Assembly: GCA_017473615.1 (NCBI GenBank)
Contig: JAFUKL010000025.1
Coordinates: forward strand, 20,603-84,602
DNA: 64,000 nt
From: Muribaculaceae bacterium
GTDB taxonomy: Bacteria > Bacteroidota > Bacteroidia > Bacteroidales > Muribaculaceae
Direction: 5' to 3'
Position numbers and translations under genes: made by a program. The notes beneath the pieces are model-generated. The model was not told where the DNA came from and did not search any database. It saw nothing but the letters and a program-made list of their open reading frames with translations. This document shows, in pieces, positions 47,006 through 56,579 of the stretch (the first letter of the stretch is position 1; every line of letters starts with the position of its first letter).

Positions 47006-48433
47006 ATGAATGGAGGGGATGACAATATGCGAGAGTTTGGGAATGTTGTGCTGTCACATTTGCCCTACACTCCCAATAAAGAGCAGAATCTGTTGATTGC
47101 CGCTCTTTCTTTTTTTTGTATTGCATCTCCCGATGACTCCATCATGCTTATTAACGGCTATGCCGGAACGGGTAAGACTTCGCTTACCGGAGCTTTGGTA
47201 AAAGCTCTTACCGAGTGTCGCAGAAAAACTGTGTTGCTTGCACCCACCGGGCGTGCAGCTAAAGTGTTTTCAGAATATTCAGGCCATTCGGCATATACGA
47301 TACACCGTAAAATTTACCGTCAGAAAAACTATTCTCCGGAATACGGTAATTTTCAATTGGCAGAAAATAAGCACACCGATACATTCTTTATCGTGGATGA
47401 GGCATCGATGATACCTAATTCATCGGTTGAAGGGGCTGTGTTCGGAACCGGATGCCTGCTCGATGATTTAGTGCATTATGTCTATAGTGGCGTGCGATGC
47501 CGATTGATATTATTGGGTGATAATGCGCAATTGCCGCCGGTTGGGTTTAACGGCAGCCCTGCATTGAGTGTTGAACATTTGGAAAGTTATGGGTTGAAAG
47601 TATATGTGTCATATTTGACACAGACGGCTCGTCAGGCAGAAGAATCGGGTATTTTGTATAATGCTACTTCGTTGCGTCGCAATATGGAAAACGCAGGAGG
47701 CTTGGAAAAACCTTGCTTCCGGCTTTCCTGTTTTGATGATATAGAGGTGCTGTCGGGTGAATATTTGAGTGAAAAGATAGGGGATTGTTACGGTAAGGAT
47801 GGATTGGGCGAGACCATTGTCATAACGCGTTCCAATAAGCGAGCAGTAATGTTTAATACCGGAATACGCAATCAGATTCTTTACAGGGAAGACGAATTGG
47901 TGAGCGGAGATATGTTGCTTGTTGCAAAAAATAATTATTTCTGGAGCGAGCAGTATGAAGAACTTGATTTTATCGCCAATGGAGATGTAGCGCGGGTGAG
48001 TCGTGTAAAAGGTGTGTTTAAGATGTATGGGTTCAGGTTTGCCGATGTCACGCTCGAATTTCCGGATCACAATAATGTGGAGATGGATGCCAAGGTGATT
48101 CTCGATGGATTGTTTAGCGACAGCCCGGCATTGAGCAGGGAGCAGAACGAACGGCTGTTTCATGAGATATATTCGGAACTTGAGGGTGATAAGCGCACTC
48201 GTTATAAAGCTATGAAACAGAATGAATTTTTTAATGCCTTGCAAGTGAAATACGCTTATACGGTGACATGTCATAAGGCGCAAGGCGGTCAATGGAAGAA
48301 TGTATTCATAGATATGGGGTATATTCCCGAGGATGCGTTCACTACGTTGGATTTCTATAGGTGGCTATATACAGCGGTGACACGTGCGCGTTCGCATGTG
48401 TATCTTGTCAATTGTCCGTTAGATTATGAGTAA
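47006..48433 (+). CDS. RecD/UvrD-like ATP-dependent DNA helicase
   Basis: 475 residues. Walker A GYAGTGKTS (51-59), Walker B VDEASM, Gln-motif-like LLGDNAQLPPVG, and C-terminal motifs TCHKAQGGQW and YTAVTRAR mark a superfamily 1B helicase (AAA_30 plus UvrD_C_2). It is shorter than RecD2 and lacks its N-terminal HhH region. Small enzymes of this type are common in Bacteroidota and presumably act in DNA repair or recombination. A start at 47027 is possible. It converges with the next gene after only 4 nt. Confidence 0.88.
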   Translation: MNGGDDNMREFGNVVLSHLPYTPNKEQNLLIAALSFFCIASPDDSIMLINGYAGTGKTSLTGALVKALTECRRKTVLLAPTGRAAKVFSEYSGHSAYTIHRKIYRQKNYSPEYGNFQLAENKHTDTFFIVDEASMIPNSSVEGAVFGTGCLLDDLVHYVYSGVRCRLILLGDNAQLPPVGFNGSPALSVEHLESYGLKVYVSYLTQTARQAEESGILYNATSLRRNMENAGGLEKPCFRLSCFDDIEVLSGEYLSEKIGDCYGKDGLGETIVITRSNKRAVMFNTGIRNQILYREDELVSGDMLLVAKNNYFWSEQYEELDFIANGDVARVSRVKGVFKMYGFRFADVTLEFPDHNNVEMDAKVILDGLFSDSPALSREQNERLFHEIYSELEGDKRTRYKAMKQNEFFNALQVKYAYTVTCHKAQGGQWKNVFIDMGYIPEDAFTTLDFYRWLYTAVTRARSHVYLVNCPLDYE

Positions 48434-48437
48434 CAGG

Positions 48438-48857
48438 TTATTTCTGCTTGTTGAACGATAGCGGAAGGAGTGATACCACGGTCGATGCCAAAGCGGCAAT
48501 CAGTATCATATATCCGATATTAAACCCGTATCCGATTCCTGATATGGAGAACAAGTGAGGATTGGCTGCAACTGAAATGTCTTGTGCCAAATGGTAAAAG
48601 TATAGTCCCCCGGCGATGCATGCACAGGTGGCAAATCCCCAAAGTCGGCTTTTGAGACAGTTGAACAGAATTCCGCCAAAACATGCAGCAAAAGGAATCA
48701 GTACGAATAACTTTTCCTGCAATTCTTCGATGTGAGAGATAGTTTCGGACGTATATTTGAGACCGGTCCAAGCCCCTTCGAACGATAATTCGTAAAAAGG
48801 CAGGAATATGTAGCATATTATAGATGCAGTAAGCAGTATGTTGGTTACAAGTTTCAT
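48438..48857 (-). CDS. four-helix integral membrane protein, unknown function
   Basis: 139 residues with four hydrophobic segments (about 5-25, 50-70, 74-92 and 113-133) and no recognised motif. It sits alone on the minus strand, convergent with the helicase. An inner-membrane location is likely. Confidence 0.6.
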   Translation of the reverse strand: MKLVTNILLTASIICYIFLPFYELSFEGAWTGLKYTSETISHIEELQEKLFVLIPFAACFGGILFNCLKSRLWGFATCACIAGGLYFYHLAQDISVAANPHLFSISGIGYGFNIGYMILIAALASTVVSLLPLSFNKQK

Positions 48858-48939
48858 GAGATATTCAGTTTAATTCGTTGTCTTGTGATATGAAACCGGT
48901 TTTATTTGCGAAATTACAAATTAAATGTAAATGAACTTA

Positions 48940-48999
48940 GAATCTGTTTAAAATTTTCTTGAAATTTTTATTACAGTTCTACTTGGGACAAGTTTCGGA
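48940..48999. repeat. 60-bp dispersed repeat, copy 1
   Basis: Matches 60992-61052 in inverted orientation with about three differences. It contains the palindrome ACTTG-GGA-CAAGT (48981-48993) and a TTTAAACAGATTCTAA motif on the minus strand. The surrounding 48858-49141 interval has no gene. Confidence 0.75.
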
Positions 49000-49141
49000 T
49001 TCTTTAAGGCTCTTTTGACTGTCTTTTTCATTAAACCGCTTGGAAATAGCGAGCTATTACCTACGCATTTTGACGAAAAACACATTCAAAATACTGCTTA
49101 AAATAATCTTGAAATAAAATTTAAACAACTTCTAATTACAG

Positions 49142-49172
49142 TTGTTTTTTACGTCTACTTTAGCTACTTTTG
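49142..49172 (+). promoter_or_regulatory. promoter of the DUF3822-rsmD operon
   Basis: TTGT (49142-49145), 19 nt, TACTTTTG (49165-49172). A dispersed TTTAAACAACTTCTAATT motif (49120-49137) lies directly upstream. Confidence 0.65.
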
Positions 49173-49200
49173 CGCTAAAATTATAACATACAGTTTGATT

Positions 49201-50037
49201 ATGAGCAGTCTCTCCAATTCCACAACAGATATAGAAATCCGACAACCGGAACTATGGAATCTTATTTTACGTCTTGGGGAAACTGCCGTAAAATTCATCC
49301 TTTATAACGAAGAAGAGGAAAATTCGCTTATAAGCAGGGAGTTGCCTTTGGAAAGTCCCGAGGTCGATTATCTGAAAGCATTGGAGAATTGCATATATGA
49401 CAATCCTGTGCTTATACAGGATTATAAAAGGGTGGTGGTGTCGGTCTGTTCTCGGCATTTCGTTGTGTTGCCTGCCGATTTGACAGGGGAGGATGATATG
49501 AACGATATAATGTCGTGTATGTATGCCGGTGATGCCGGCGAGTATTGCCTGAGTGATCTTGTGGATGGTGAAAATTCTGTAGCGTTTACGATGCCGCGTG
49601 GGGTAATGTCCTTTTTGCAACGCACATTTAATATGTCGCTTATCGTCAGCCATTTAGTGCCATTATGCCGTTATGCGGCAGGAAAAAGCGAGAAAAGCGG
49701 AATCTCTAAAATGTTTGTGCATTTATACGATAACTGCATGGATATGTGTATATTCAGAAAAGGCGAACTTCTTATGACAAATACATTCCAGTACAGGAAT
49801 GTGGAAGAGACTGCTTACTATATGCTTAGTGCATGGCAACATTTCGGGTTGAATGCCGAGGATGACGAGTTGCAGTTGAGCGCGGATAAATCGGAGCGGG
49901 ATGCGGTTACTCCGATTCTGCGCAAGTATGTTTCTTATGTAATGCCGATAATGTTTCCTTCGTCTGCCATGAGAATAGGCAGGGATGCAATAAAGGCTCC
50001 GTTTGATTTAATATTGTTATCGCAATGCGTATTATAA
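49201..50037 (+). CDS. DUF3822 family protein
   Basis: 278 residues from ATG 49201; an in-frame TTG two codons earlier is less likely. Sequence patterns (WNLILRLGE near the N terminus, FVHLYDNCMDMCIFRKGELLMTNTF cut here to its first part FVHLYDNCMD) and position directly before rsmD match DUF3822, a Bacteroidota family with an ASKHA-like fold of unknown role. The stop overlaps the rsmD start by 13 nt, indicating coupled translation. Confidence 0.85.
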   Translation: MSSLSNSTTDIEIRQPELWNLILRLGETAVKFILYNEEEENSLISRELPLESPEVDYLKALENCIYDNPVLIQDYKRVVVSVCSRHFVVLPADLTGEDDMNDIMSCMYAGDAGEYCLSDLVDGENSVAFTMPRGVMSFLQRTFNMSLIVSHLVPLCRYAAGKSEKSGISKMFVHLYDNCMDMCIFRKGELLMTNTFQYRNVEETAYYMLSAWQHFGLNAEDDELQLSADKSERDAVTPILRKYVSYVMPIMFPSSAMRIGRDAIKAPFDLILLSQCVL

Positions 50038-50582
50038 GAGGAAAATACGGGCGGCGCAGGTTTGATGTGCCTTCCAATATCACGGCTCGTCCCACAACGG
50101 ATTTTGCCCGTGAGAATATCTTCAATGTACTTGAAAATATAATTGATTTTGAAGGATGTGAGGCTCTTGATTTATTTGCAGGAACCGGAGCTATCAGTTT
50201 TGAATTACTCTCAAGAGGATGCTCGCATGTGACGTGTGTGGAGAAATGCTCTACGCAGTATAATTTTATTAAGAAGGTAAAGGACATTCTTCATGATGAG
50301 AATTTGATAATGGTGAAAGGTGATGTGTTTCGTTTCTTGGAAACGTCATCACGCAAATATGACTTGATTTTTGCCGATCCTCCTTATGACCTTCCTGATT
50401 TTGCCGAAGTTCCTGAACGCATCTTGTCATCAAGGATGCTTAAAGACGGTACGATTGTCGTTGTGGAGCATTCCGGCAAATATGACTTCTCCGATTTGCC
50501 TCATTTCTATGAGCATCGGGCTTATGGGAGTGTCAATTTTTCTATTTTCCGGGTTGGCTGTAATGATGCGGATGGCGAATAA
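50025..50582 (+). CDS. rsmD: 16S rRNA (guanine966-N2)-methyltransferase RsmD
   Basis: 185 residues, usual length. It begins MRIIRGKYGRRRF, has the SAM-binding LDLFAGTGAIS (about 48-58) and the catalytic motif FADPPY (116-121). It methylates G966 of 16S rRNA in the 30S subunit. Second gene after DUF3822. Confidence 0.93.
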   Translation: MRIIRGKYGRRRFDVPSNITARPTTDFARENIFNVLENIIDFEGCEALDLFAGTGAISFELLSRGCSHVTCVEKCSTQYNFIKKVKDILHDENLIMVKGDVFRFLETSSRKYDLIFADPPYDLPDFAEVPERILSSRMLKDGTIVVVEHSGKYDFSDLPHFYEHRAYGSVNFSIFRVGCNDADGE

Positions 50583-50617
50583 GAAAAACGCTTAAAAACG
50601 ATAAATTTCAGAAATAA

Positions 50618-51532
50618 ATGTCAGTAAATAATCAGAATACGATTTCTGCCGTATCTCGGTGGAAAGGTGTCATTGCGGGAGTACTGGGCGCCGGATTTTT
50701 CGGGTTTATTCCGGTTTTCAGTAAACCTGTTCTTGCTGCCGGTATTTCACCTGCATGTCTGTTGTTTTACCGGTTCTTTTTTGCATCGATACTGATAGCC
50801 TTGATTTCATGGGCGCAGCGACAACCTATATCGTTACCCCGTGATTGCAGGAAGTGTATGGGGTTGATCGCAGTATTATATTGTTTCTCGGGAGGATTTC
50901 TTGTTCTGGGACTTAAATTTATGAGTGGAGGAGTTACTGAGGTTCTGCACTTTACCTATCCTGTGTGGGTGATGCTCATTTTGCTTGTATTCTTCAAGGA
51001 AAAAATAAGGTTGTCGAGTGCGATAGCCATAGTGATAGCCATCATCGGTATCTATTGTTTGGGCGTGCTTGGGGGTGCTGAAGCGTTCATGCCCGGAGCC
51101 GACCGCACTGCCGGAGTGGTGATTGTGGTTGCGTCGGGGCTTGCTTGCGGTTCGTATATTGTGGCTATAAACAAGAGTAATGCGCATAAATTATCATCTA
51201 TGAGGCTATCTTTCTGGATGCTGTTTTTAAGTGCTATAATCTTCGCCGTTCTTAGTCTTATCAGTGGGACATTTGAATTTATTTCCGATTGGCGAATATT
51301 TTTAAATTTATTTGGGCTTGCTTTGGTTGCTACTGTATTGAGCAACGTATTCCAAGTGTACTCGATAAAGTACATAGGCTCTACACAAGCTGCTATACTC
51401 GGAGCAGTGGAACCTGCGACAGGTGTAGTGCTATGTGTGATACTTTTCGATGAAGTGCTTAATCTGCCTATTCTTGCCGGAATTGCTCTGATCTTTACAG
51501 CCGTTATGATTGTAGTAACTCGAAATAAATGA
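50618..51532 (+). CDS. EamA/DMT-family transporter
   Basis: 304 residues with about ten hydrophobic helices in two EamA repeats (PF00892). Landmarks include LGAGFFGFIPVFSKP, FTYPVWVMLIL and the C-terminal IGSTQAAILGAVEPATGVV. Drug/metabolite exporters of this family move amino acids, nucleobases or similar metabolites; substrate unknown. It starts 35 nt after rsmD and may belong to that operon. Confidence 0.88.
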   Translation: MSVNNQNTISAVSRWKGVIAGVLGAGFFGFIPVFSKPVLAAGISPACLLFYRFFFASILIALISWAQRQPISLPRDCRKCMGLIAVLYCFSGGFLVLGLKFMSGGVTEVLHFTYPVWVMLILLVFFKEKIRLSSAIAIVIAIIGIYCLGVLGGAEAFMPGADRTAGVVIVVASGLACGSYIVAINKSNAHKLSSMRLSFWMLFLSAIIFAVLSLISGTFEFISDWRIFLNLFGLALVATVLSNVFQVYSIKYIGSTQAAILGAVEPATGVVLCVILFDEVLNLPILAGIALIFTAVMIVVTRNK

Positions 51533-51636
51533 TTTACAGACGTAAAACCGGCATAACATTTTTAAGAAAATTCAAAACAACTTCTTAATTTGGTTAGTTT
51601 TTAAGTGTAATTGATGTGTAGTTGTCAATTATTTCT

Positions 51637-51644
51637 TACCTTTG
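51637..51644 (+). promoter_or_regulatory. -7 promoter element of the secreted GH13 gene
   Basis: TACCTTTG, full consensus, 48 nt before the ATG. A dispersed AACAACTTCTTAATT motif lies about 55 nt upstream (51575-51589). The -33 is weak. Confidence 0.65.
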
Positions 51645-51692
51645 TGTCCATGAACCTATGACTTCGAGGGAAAACCATTAAAACTATATTAT

Positions 51693-54515
51693 ATGCTAAA
51701 AATTAAGACACTTTTGTTGGCTTTGTTTATGGTGTGTACTTGCGCATTGAGAGCGCAGGTGGTTTATACAGAGCCTCCTATGATTCAAAAATCAACAAAG
51801 AATTTTAAGGTTTATTTTAATGCGGCAGAAGGTGCTGCCGGGTTAAAGGGTTATACCGGTGATGTATATGCTCATGCGGGTGTCGTTACCAATAAGAGCA
51901 ATGGCTCTTGGGTGTATGTGAAAGCCAATTTTGGTACTGACCCTGAAGAGACTAAACTCACTCGTGAAGATACCGACTTGTATTCACTTACGATAAGTGA
52001 TATAAGGGAGTTTTATGGAATTACCGATGCTGATGAAATTGTAGAAAAACTGGCTTTTGTTTTCTATGGTTCAGGTGGTACTCCTGAAGGAAAAGATATA
52101 GGAAATCAGGATATTTTTGTGGAAGTCCATGAAGATGGGCTTGCCGTAGATATTTTGACTGCATCATCAAATGTGTTCACTGAGTCAAATAACAGTATTC
52201 CGTTTACTGTTTACAGCAGTGTGAACGCTGATATAAAGATATATGTAGGGGATTTGAATTCTACTCCTGTTGCGAGCGGTACAGGTACAAAACTTACTTA
52301 TACCCACACTTTCCCTCAAGGAGACTATACGGTATATGCTACAGCTACAGCAAACGGCGAAACCAAGACAGATGAAATAGACTTGTGCTGTCGCCGCAAT
52401 TCCAACGCTTTAGATTATAGCGGTGAGTTGAAACAGGGTGCTAATATGAATAGCGACGGAAGTGTTACGTTCTGCTTGTATGCGCCCAACAAGAGCAATG
52501 TTATGCTTGTGGGGGAATGGAACAATTACAAATATACCAATGAGCAAATGATGAACTATCAGGGCAGCAAGTATTTCTGGTATACTGTTCCGGCAGGTGT
52601 CATCGATGCTGACAAGGAATATGCTTATTGGTTTATCGTTGATGATAATATCTCTACCGGCGACCCATACGCAAAACTTGTCCTTGACCCGTGGAATGAT
52701 AAATATATCAACGAACATAGTGAGGTATATCCTAATCTGAAGCGTTACCCTGAAAAGGCAAACGGAAATTTTATCGTCTCTGTTTTTAATGCCAAAGCCG
52801 ACGAATATAACTGGGAAGTGATAAACTTTAAAGCTCCTGCCAAGGATAATCTGCTTATATATGAAATGCTTATACGCGACTTTTCAAGAAGGGAAGCTCC
52901 GGCATCATCTACAGGAACTACTTATGGAACATTGGAAACGGCTATGTCGCGTCTTGATTATTTGAAAGACCTTGGTGTGAACGCTATAGAACTTATGCCT
53001 ATTATGGAGTTCTCAGGTAATAATTCTTGGGGATATAACCCTAATTTCTATTTTGCTCCCGATAAGGCATACGGAACACCTGACATGTACAAGAAGTTCA
53101 TCGATGAATGTCATAAGCGTGGAATCGCTGTGATTCTTGATGTTGCATTCAATCATGCCGATAATCACCCTTGGTGTAATATGTATTGGAATCCTAACGG
53201 GACACCTTACGCTAAACCATCGAATGATAACCCATTCTTTAATGCCGATGCTCCGCACAATTTTAATGTGTTCAATGATTGGAAACATGAAAATGCGCAT
53301 GTTCAGCAATATTTCTGTGATGTCCTGAAATATTGGATAGAGGTGTATAAGATAGACGGTTACCGTTTTGACCTTGCTAAAGGTTTGGGAGAATCAAGCA
53401 GTTATGCAAGCGATTATGATGCAGGCAGATACAATTCTTCCCGTATTGCTATAATGAAGAAATATACCGACGCAATAAAAGCGGCTAATCCTAACGCATA
53501 CGCTATATATGAATATTTCGTTGATGGCGGTGAAGAGAATGAAATGGCTAACTATGGCGGTCTTTCTTGGAACAAGCAGAACACAAACTTTATCAATGCG
53601 GTGAATAATGTGCAGAGCGGCAGTTCCTTTGCCGGTATGAATGCTTACGGTAAAGTGGGTTATATGGAGAGCCATGACGAAGAACGCTTGGCATTTGCGG
53701 CAAGCTCTGTAGGATTGTCAAATCGTTTAAGACGATTAGCTTCGGTAGCGGCATTTATGATTTTGAGCCCGGGGGCGAAGATGATATGGCAATTTGGAGA
53801 AGTAGGTTATGATATTTCTATCGGTACAGATCGTACGGGAGAAAAAGAGTCTCCGTGGGGATGGATTATAAAGGATGAGGAAACAAGTGACTTCAAATAT
53901 TCTTCGGCACGTGTAAACTTGCAGAACAGCTATAAGGATTTATGCTGGATTCGTCGTAATAATCCTGATTTGTTTGACGTGGCTAATCAGTTCAACACAA
54001 GCCGATTCAGTTGGAGTGTAGCCGATTCAAACTGGAGTAATGGACGCTTTATCACGCTTCGCAATGAAGCAGGAACAAAGGAAATGGTTGTGGCATGGAA
54101 TCCGGGTACTAAAAAAGCTACATTGAATTATGCGTTTGATAAAACGAGCGGATATTATGTTAACAGCTATTTCGGAAGCGGAACTGCACCTGCATTTGAT
54201 GCTGCTGCCGGTACTATAACTCTTGCAGGACATACTTATGTGGTTATTTCCAATATGGAAAATGCATCGGTTGAAAATGTTGAGGACGGATTGACAGAAC
54301 CGAAAGTCAGGGTTTATCCTAATCCGGCTGTTGATTTTGTGAATGTAGAAGCCGATGGTGTGAAATCAGTTGAGGTATACTCTATGGCGGGTGCTTTGGT
54401 GGCAGCTGAAAAGAATTGTGACACTGTGGATGTGAGTGGTCTTGCTAAAGGTACTTATCTTGTGAAAGTGACTACAGTGTATGGTGTAAGTGTAGAAAAA
54501 TTGATTAAGAAATAA
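51693..54515 (+). CDS. secreted GH13 alpha-amylase with T9SS tail
   Basis: 940 residues. A signal peptide ends at LRAQ (about residue 23). N-terminal DUF4961/Ig-like modules (about 25-235), a CBM48-like module (about 240-345) and a GH13 catalytic domain (about 380-740) follow, with nucleophile Asp560 (GYRFDLAKG), acid/base Glu607 (IYEYFVDGG) and His661-Asp662 (ESHDEER). A C-terminal sandwich and a T9SS tail (VRVYPNPAVDFVNVE...KLIKK) close it. It degrades starch-like alpha-glucans outside the cell. It is separate from the SusC/SusD locus but could feed it. Strong terminator downstream. Confidence 0.93.
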   Translation: MLKIKTLLLALFMVCTCALRAQVVYTEPPMIQKSTKNFKVYFNAAEGAAGLKGYTGDVYAHAGVVTNKSNGSWVYVKANFGTDPEETKLTREDTDLYSLTISDIREFYGITDADEIVEKLAFVFYGSGGTPEGKDIGNQDIFVEVHEDGLAVDILTASSNVFTESNNSIPFTVYSSVNADIKIYVGDLNSTPVASGTGTKLTYTHTFPQGDYTVYATATANGETKTDEIDLCCRRNSNALDYSGELKQGANMNSDGSVTFCLYAPNKSNVMLVGEWNNYKYTNEQMMNYQGSKYFWYTVPAGVIDADKEYAYWFIVDDNISTGDPYAKLVLDPWNDKYINEHSEVYPNLKRYPEKANGNFIVSVFNAKADEYNWEVINFKAPAKDNLLIYEMLIRDFSRREAPASSTGTTYGTLETAMSRLDYLKDLGVNAIELMPIMEFSGNNSWGYNPNFYFAPDKAYGTPDMYKKFIDECHKRGIAVILDVAFNHADNHPWCNMYWNPNGTPYAKPSNDNPFFNADAPHNFNVFNDWKHENAHVQQYFCDVLKYWIEVYKIDGYRFDLAKGLGESSSYASDYDAGRYNSSRIAIMKKYTDAIKAANPNAYAIYEYFVDGGEENEMANYGGLSWNKQNTNFINAVNNVQSGSSFAGMNAYGKVGYMESHDEERLAFAASSVGLSNRLRRLASVAAFMILSPGAKMIWQFGEVGYDISIGTDRTGEKESPWGWIIKDEETSDFKYSSARVNLQNSYKDLCWIRRNNPDLFDVANQFNTSRFSWSVADSNWSNGRFITLRNEAGTKEMVVAWNPGTKKATLNYAFDKTSGYYVNSYFGSGTAPAFDAAAGTITLAGHTYVVISNMENASVENVEDGLTEPKVRVYPNPAVDFVNVEADGVKSVEVYSMAGALVAAEKNCDTVDVSGLAKGTYLVKVTTVYGVSVEKLIKK

Positions 54516-54570
54516 GAAAAGTATTTAGCGCAACAGTATAGTGTAGCTGAAGTACTTAACATGAAAATAC

Positions 54571-54613
54571 GGAGATGTGTCAAAGAAAAACAGACGCATC
54601 TCTGCATTTTTTT
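54571..54613 (+). terminator. terminator of the secreted GH13 gene
   Basis: An 11-bp stem with G-T pairs (GGAGATGTGTC/GACGCATCTCT) followed by GCATTTTTTT. Confidence 0.85.
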
Positions 54614-54639
54614 CGGGGTTTTCGGTTGCTCGGCTTTTG

Positions 54640-54954
54640 CTAAAAGGATAAAGCTGAACGCACCGTTTGTATAGTGAGTATGAACGAACCTATAGCTAAT
54701 GCAGCTATGTATATAAGGCTTCTTACTGTGATGACATCGAAGAAACCGCTTTTAAAAAGGATACCCCAACCGAGTACGCATAACAATAAGCCGATTACGT
54801 ATGCCCATTTCTCTATTGCGAATAAATTGCTGCCGACCGATTTTTCCGGCAGTCGGTTAAGCACGCGAGGAGTAAACCAGCGGTTTTCCCCGGCTTTATG
54901 AGCTTTTTCTTGAAAAAGCTTTTTAAATTCTATGTCGTTAAAGTCTTCTTTCAT
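54640..54954 (-). CDS. small two-helix membrane protein, putative anti-sigma partner
   Basis: 104 residues from ATG 54954; an in-frame TTG at 54972 is less likely. A short cytoplasmic region (MKEDFNDIEFKKLFQEKA, then NRWFTPRVLNRLPEKS) precedes two transmembrane helices (about 45-62 and 72-92). It follows the ECF sigma gene by 49 nt on the same strand. Such placement and the N-terminal cytoplasmic motif suggest an anti-sigma-like role, but no recognised anti-sigma domain is visible. Confidence 0.6.
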   Translation of the reverse strand: MKEDFNDIEFKKLFQEKAHKAGENRWFTPRVLNRLPEKSVGSNLFAIEKWAYVIGLLLCVLGWGILFKSGFFDVITVRSLIYIAALAIGSFILTIQTVRSALSF

Positions 54955-55003
54955 ATTATAATTTGTTGTCAAATATAGTGATTTTTTGGGAAACTGTTAA
55001 ATA

Positions 55004-55543
55004 TTATCGTTTCAGAACTTGCGCCATTTTTGTTCTTGCCCGAGAAAGGTGTGACTTTATCGTTCCTTCGGGCAGGTCGGTTATCTCAGTGATTTTCTTT
55101 ATGGGAATGTCCTGTAGATAGTATAATGTCACAACGCTACGCTCGGTTTCGTTGAGTGTTTGCAGTGCCGTGTTTATATCAAGGCGCGAGTTGCTGGTCT
55201 CTTCGTAGTTGCCTAATGGTTCATCGGGAGATTTGCTCCTGTTGTTTTCATCAAGTCGTTCTTCCTGTCTTTTTCGTGTATAAGAGTAGAACTCATTATA
55301 TGCTATGCGGTAGAGCCATGTACTGAATTTGCTTAATCCTTTGAAACTTCTGATACTTGTATAAGCCTTGATGAAAGTTTCTTGTGAAAGATCGTCGCTC
55401 AGGGATGCGTCTCCGAAAGTGAGGTTAAGGAAAAACCGCCTGATGTCGGTTTGGTAGGCTTCGACGAGCATGCCGAAAGCGTGCCGGTCATCACCAAGCG
55501 CACATCGGGCAATCAGTTTCAGTTCGTCAAACTTGCTAAGCAT
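55004..55543 (-). CDS. ECF-type RNA polymerase sigma factor
   Basis: 179 residues with sigma-70 region 2 (about 20-90; DDLSQETFIKAYTSIRSF and WLYRIAYNEFYSYTRKR) and region 4 (about 120-175; LNETERSVVTLYYLQD and PEGTIKSHLSRARTK). It directs RNA polymerase to a stress- or envelope-type regulon. Operon order on the minus strand: DUF6249 protein, sigma factor, small membrane protein. Confidence 0.93.
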   Translation of the reverse strand: MLSKFDELKLIARCALGDDRHAFGMLVEAYQTDIRRFFLNLTFGDASLSDDLSQETFIKAYTSIRSFKGLSKFSTWLYRIAYNEFYSYTRKRQEERLDENNRSKSPDEPLGNYEETSNSRLDINTALQTLNETERSVVTLYYLQDIPIKKITEITDLPEGTIKSHLSRARTKMAQVLKR

Positions 55544-55577
55544 CAGTTCTCGCGGTTATAGGAAAATTGAGATAGAA

Positions 55578-56453
55578 TCAGTTGTTCTCCGCTTTATTCT
55601 CGTCTTGGAATGGTGGAGGTGTGGCTGTTGTTTCGGTTGTTTGTTCCGTTGTGGTTTTGATATTGCCACATTCATTCCTAAGCTTGTATGCAACGAATAG
55701 CTTTGCCGCTCCTATTAAAGTAGGGATGATAGCGAATACCCAAACGGGAGCGTGCACTAATAGAAAGAACCACATGAAAGAAATACCCCATGCGCACCAC
55801 TTGATGCCGCTTCTGAAGTTAGCCCAGTCGGTGACGTTGAACTCTTGAGTAATCTTTTTTGAATTTGGTGCTATATATCCCTTTTGAGACTGTTCTTGTG
55901 TGTAGTGGATATGTTGAACCGTAGTTGTGGTCGGGCGCAGGTTTTTCTCAAGGAATCCCGGAGGCAACGGATAGTTGTTTTCAATAGCTTTTTCGATGAT
56001 TTTGTATTTTTGTCGACGTTTTAGGTATGTGCTGATTATGATAAGCAATATTATAATTATAATGATACATGCAACGCCTTCTCCGATACGTTCTAATATT
56101 ATCATGGCTCTATCCATCATTGCCAGCTCATGATTGCGTCGACTGTTGATACGGTTCATGTATTCATTGTTGCTGCTTTCGCTGCTGCTTTTTTCCTTGA
56201 TGGCTTTACCGTTTATTATGGTGTCGTCTAAGCGGCGATTGATTTTTGTTTTAAGCGTCTGTGAGTTTTCTTTAGCCTGCTTGATGGTTGCAGTAGCCAA
56301 TTCGATAGACTCAGCTGCCAGTTCTTTTGCCGATTTTTCAATACGCTGTTCTGTAGAAGACACTTTTGTGCTATCGTTTGATGCAAATGCCGAACTGTTG
56401 ATTCCTAATAGTAATGCACTTGCTGTTACGAATGATAAAATTTTAGCTTTCAT
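55578..56453 (-). CDS. DUF6249-type membrane protein
   Basis: 291 residues. Signal peptide (MKAKILSFVTASALLLGINSSAFA), a helical, possibly coiled-coil segment (about 30-110), a transmembrane helix (about 128-152), the DUF6249 signature KYKIIEKAIENNYPLPPGF, then two more helices (about 222-265) and a Thr-rich tail. Family members sit beside ECF sigma factors in Bacteroidales; function unknown. It lies 34 nt upstream of the sigma gene and may sense or modulate it. Confidence 0.78.
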   Translation of the reverse strand: MKAKILSFVTASALLLGINSSAFASNDSTKVSSTEQRIEKSAKELAAESIELATATIKQAKENSQTLKTKINRRLDDTIINGKAIKEKSSSESSNNEYMNRINSRRNHELAMMDRAMIILERIGEGVACIIIIIILLIIISTYLKRRQKYKIIEKAIENNYPLPPGFLEKNLRPTTTTVQHIHYTQEQSQKGYIAPNSKKITQEFNVTDWANFRSGIKWCAWGISFMWFFLLVHAPVWVFAIIPTLIGAAKLFVAYKLRNECGNIKTTTEQTTETTATPPPFQDENKAENN

Positions 56454-56579
56454 ATTGTTTTGTGTTTTGTTTTTTTCGTTAATCGTATGTAGGAATATTA
56501 AACAAAATGTTTCTTATTCCTTGTTTTTTGTGTATTAGACGAAATAAGAAATACATTTGGTTGCATGGAAATGAAAATT

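Noticed and set aside
47609-48292. A 227-codon minus-strand frame opposite the helicase
   Set aside because: The helicase motifs in the forward frame are unambiguous.
54954-54972. Upstream TTG start for the small membrane protein
   Set aside because: An ATG six codons later fits the protein better and starts are mostly ATG here.
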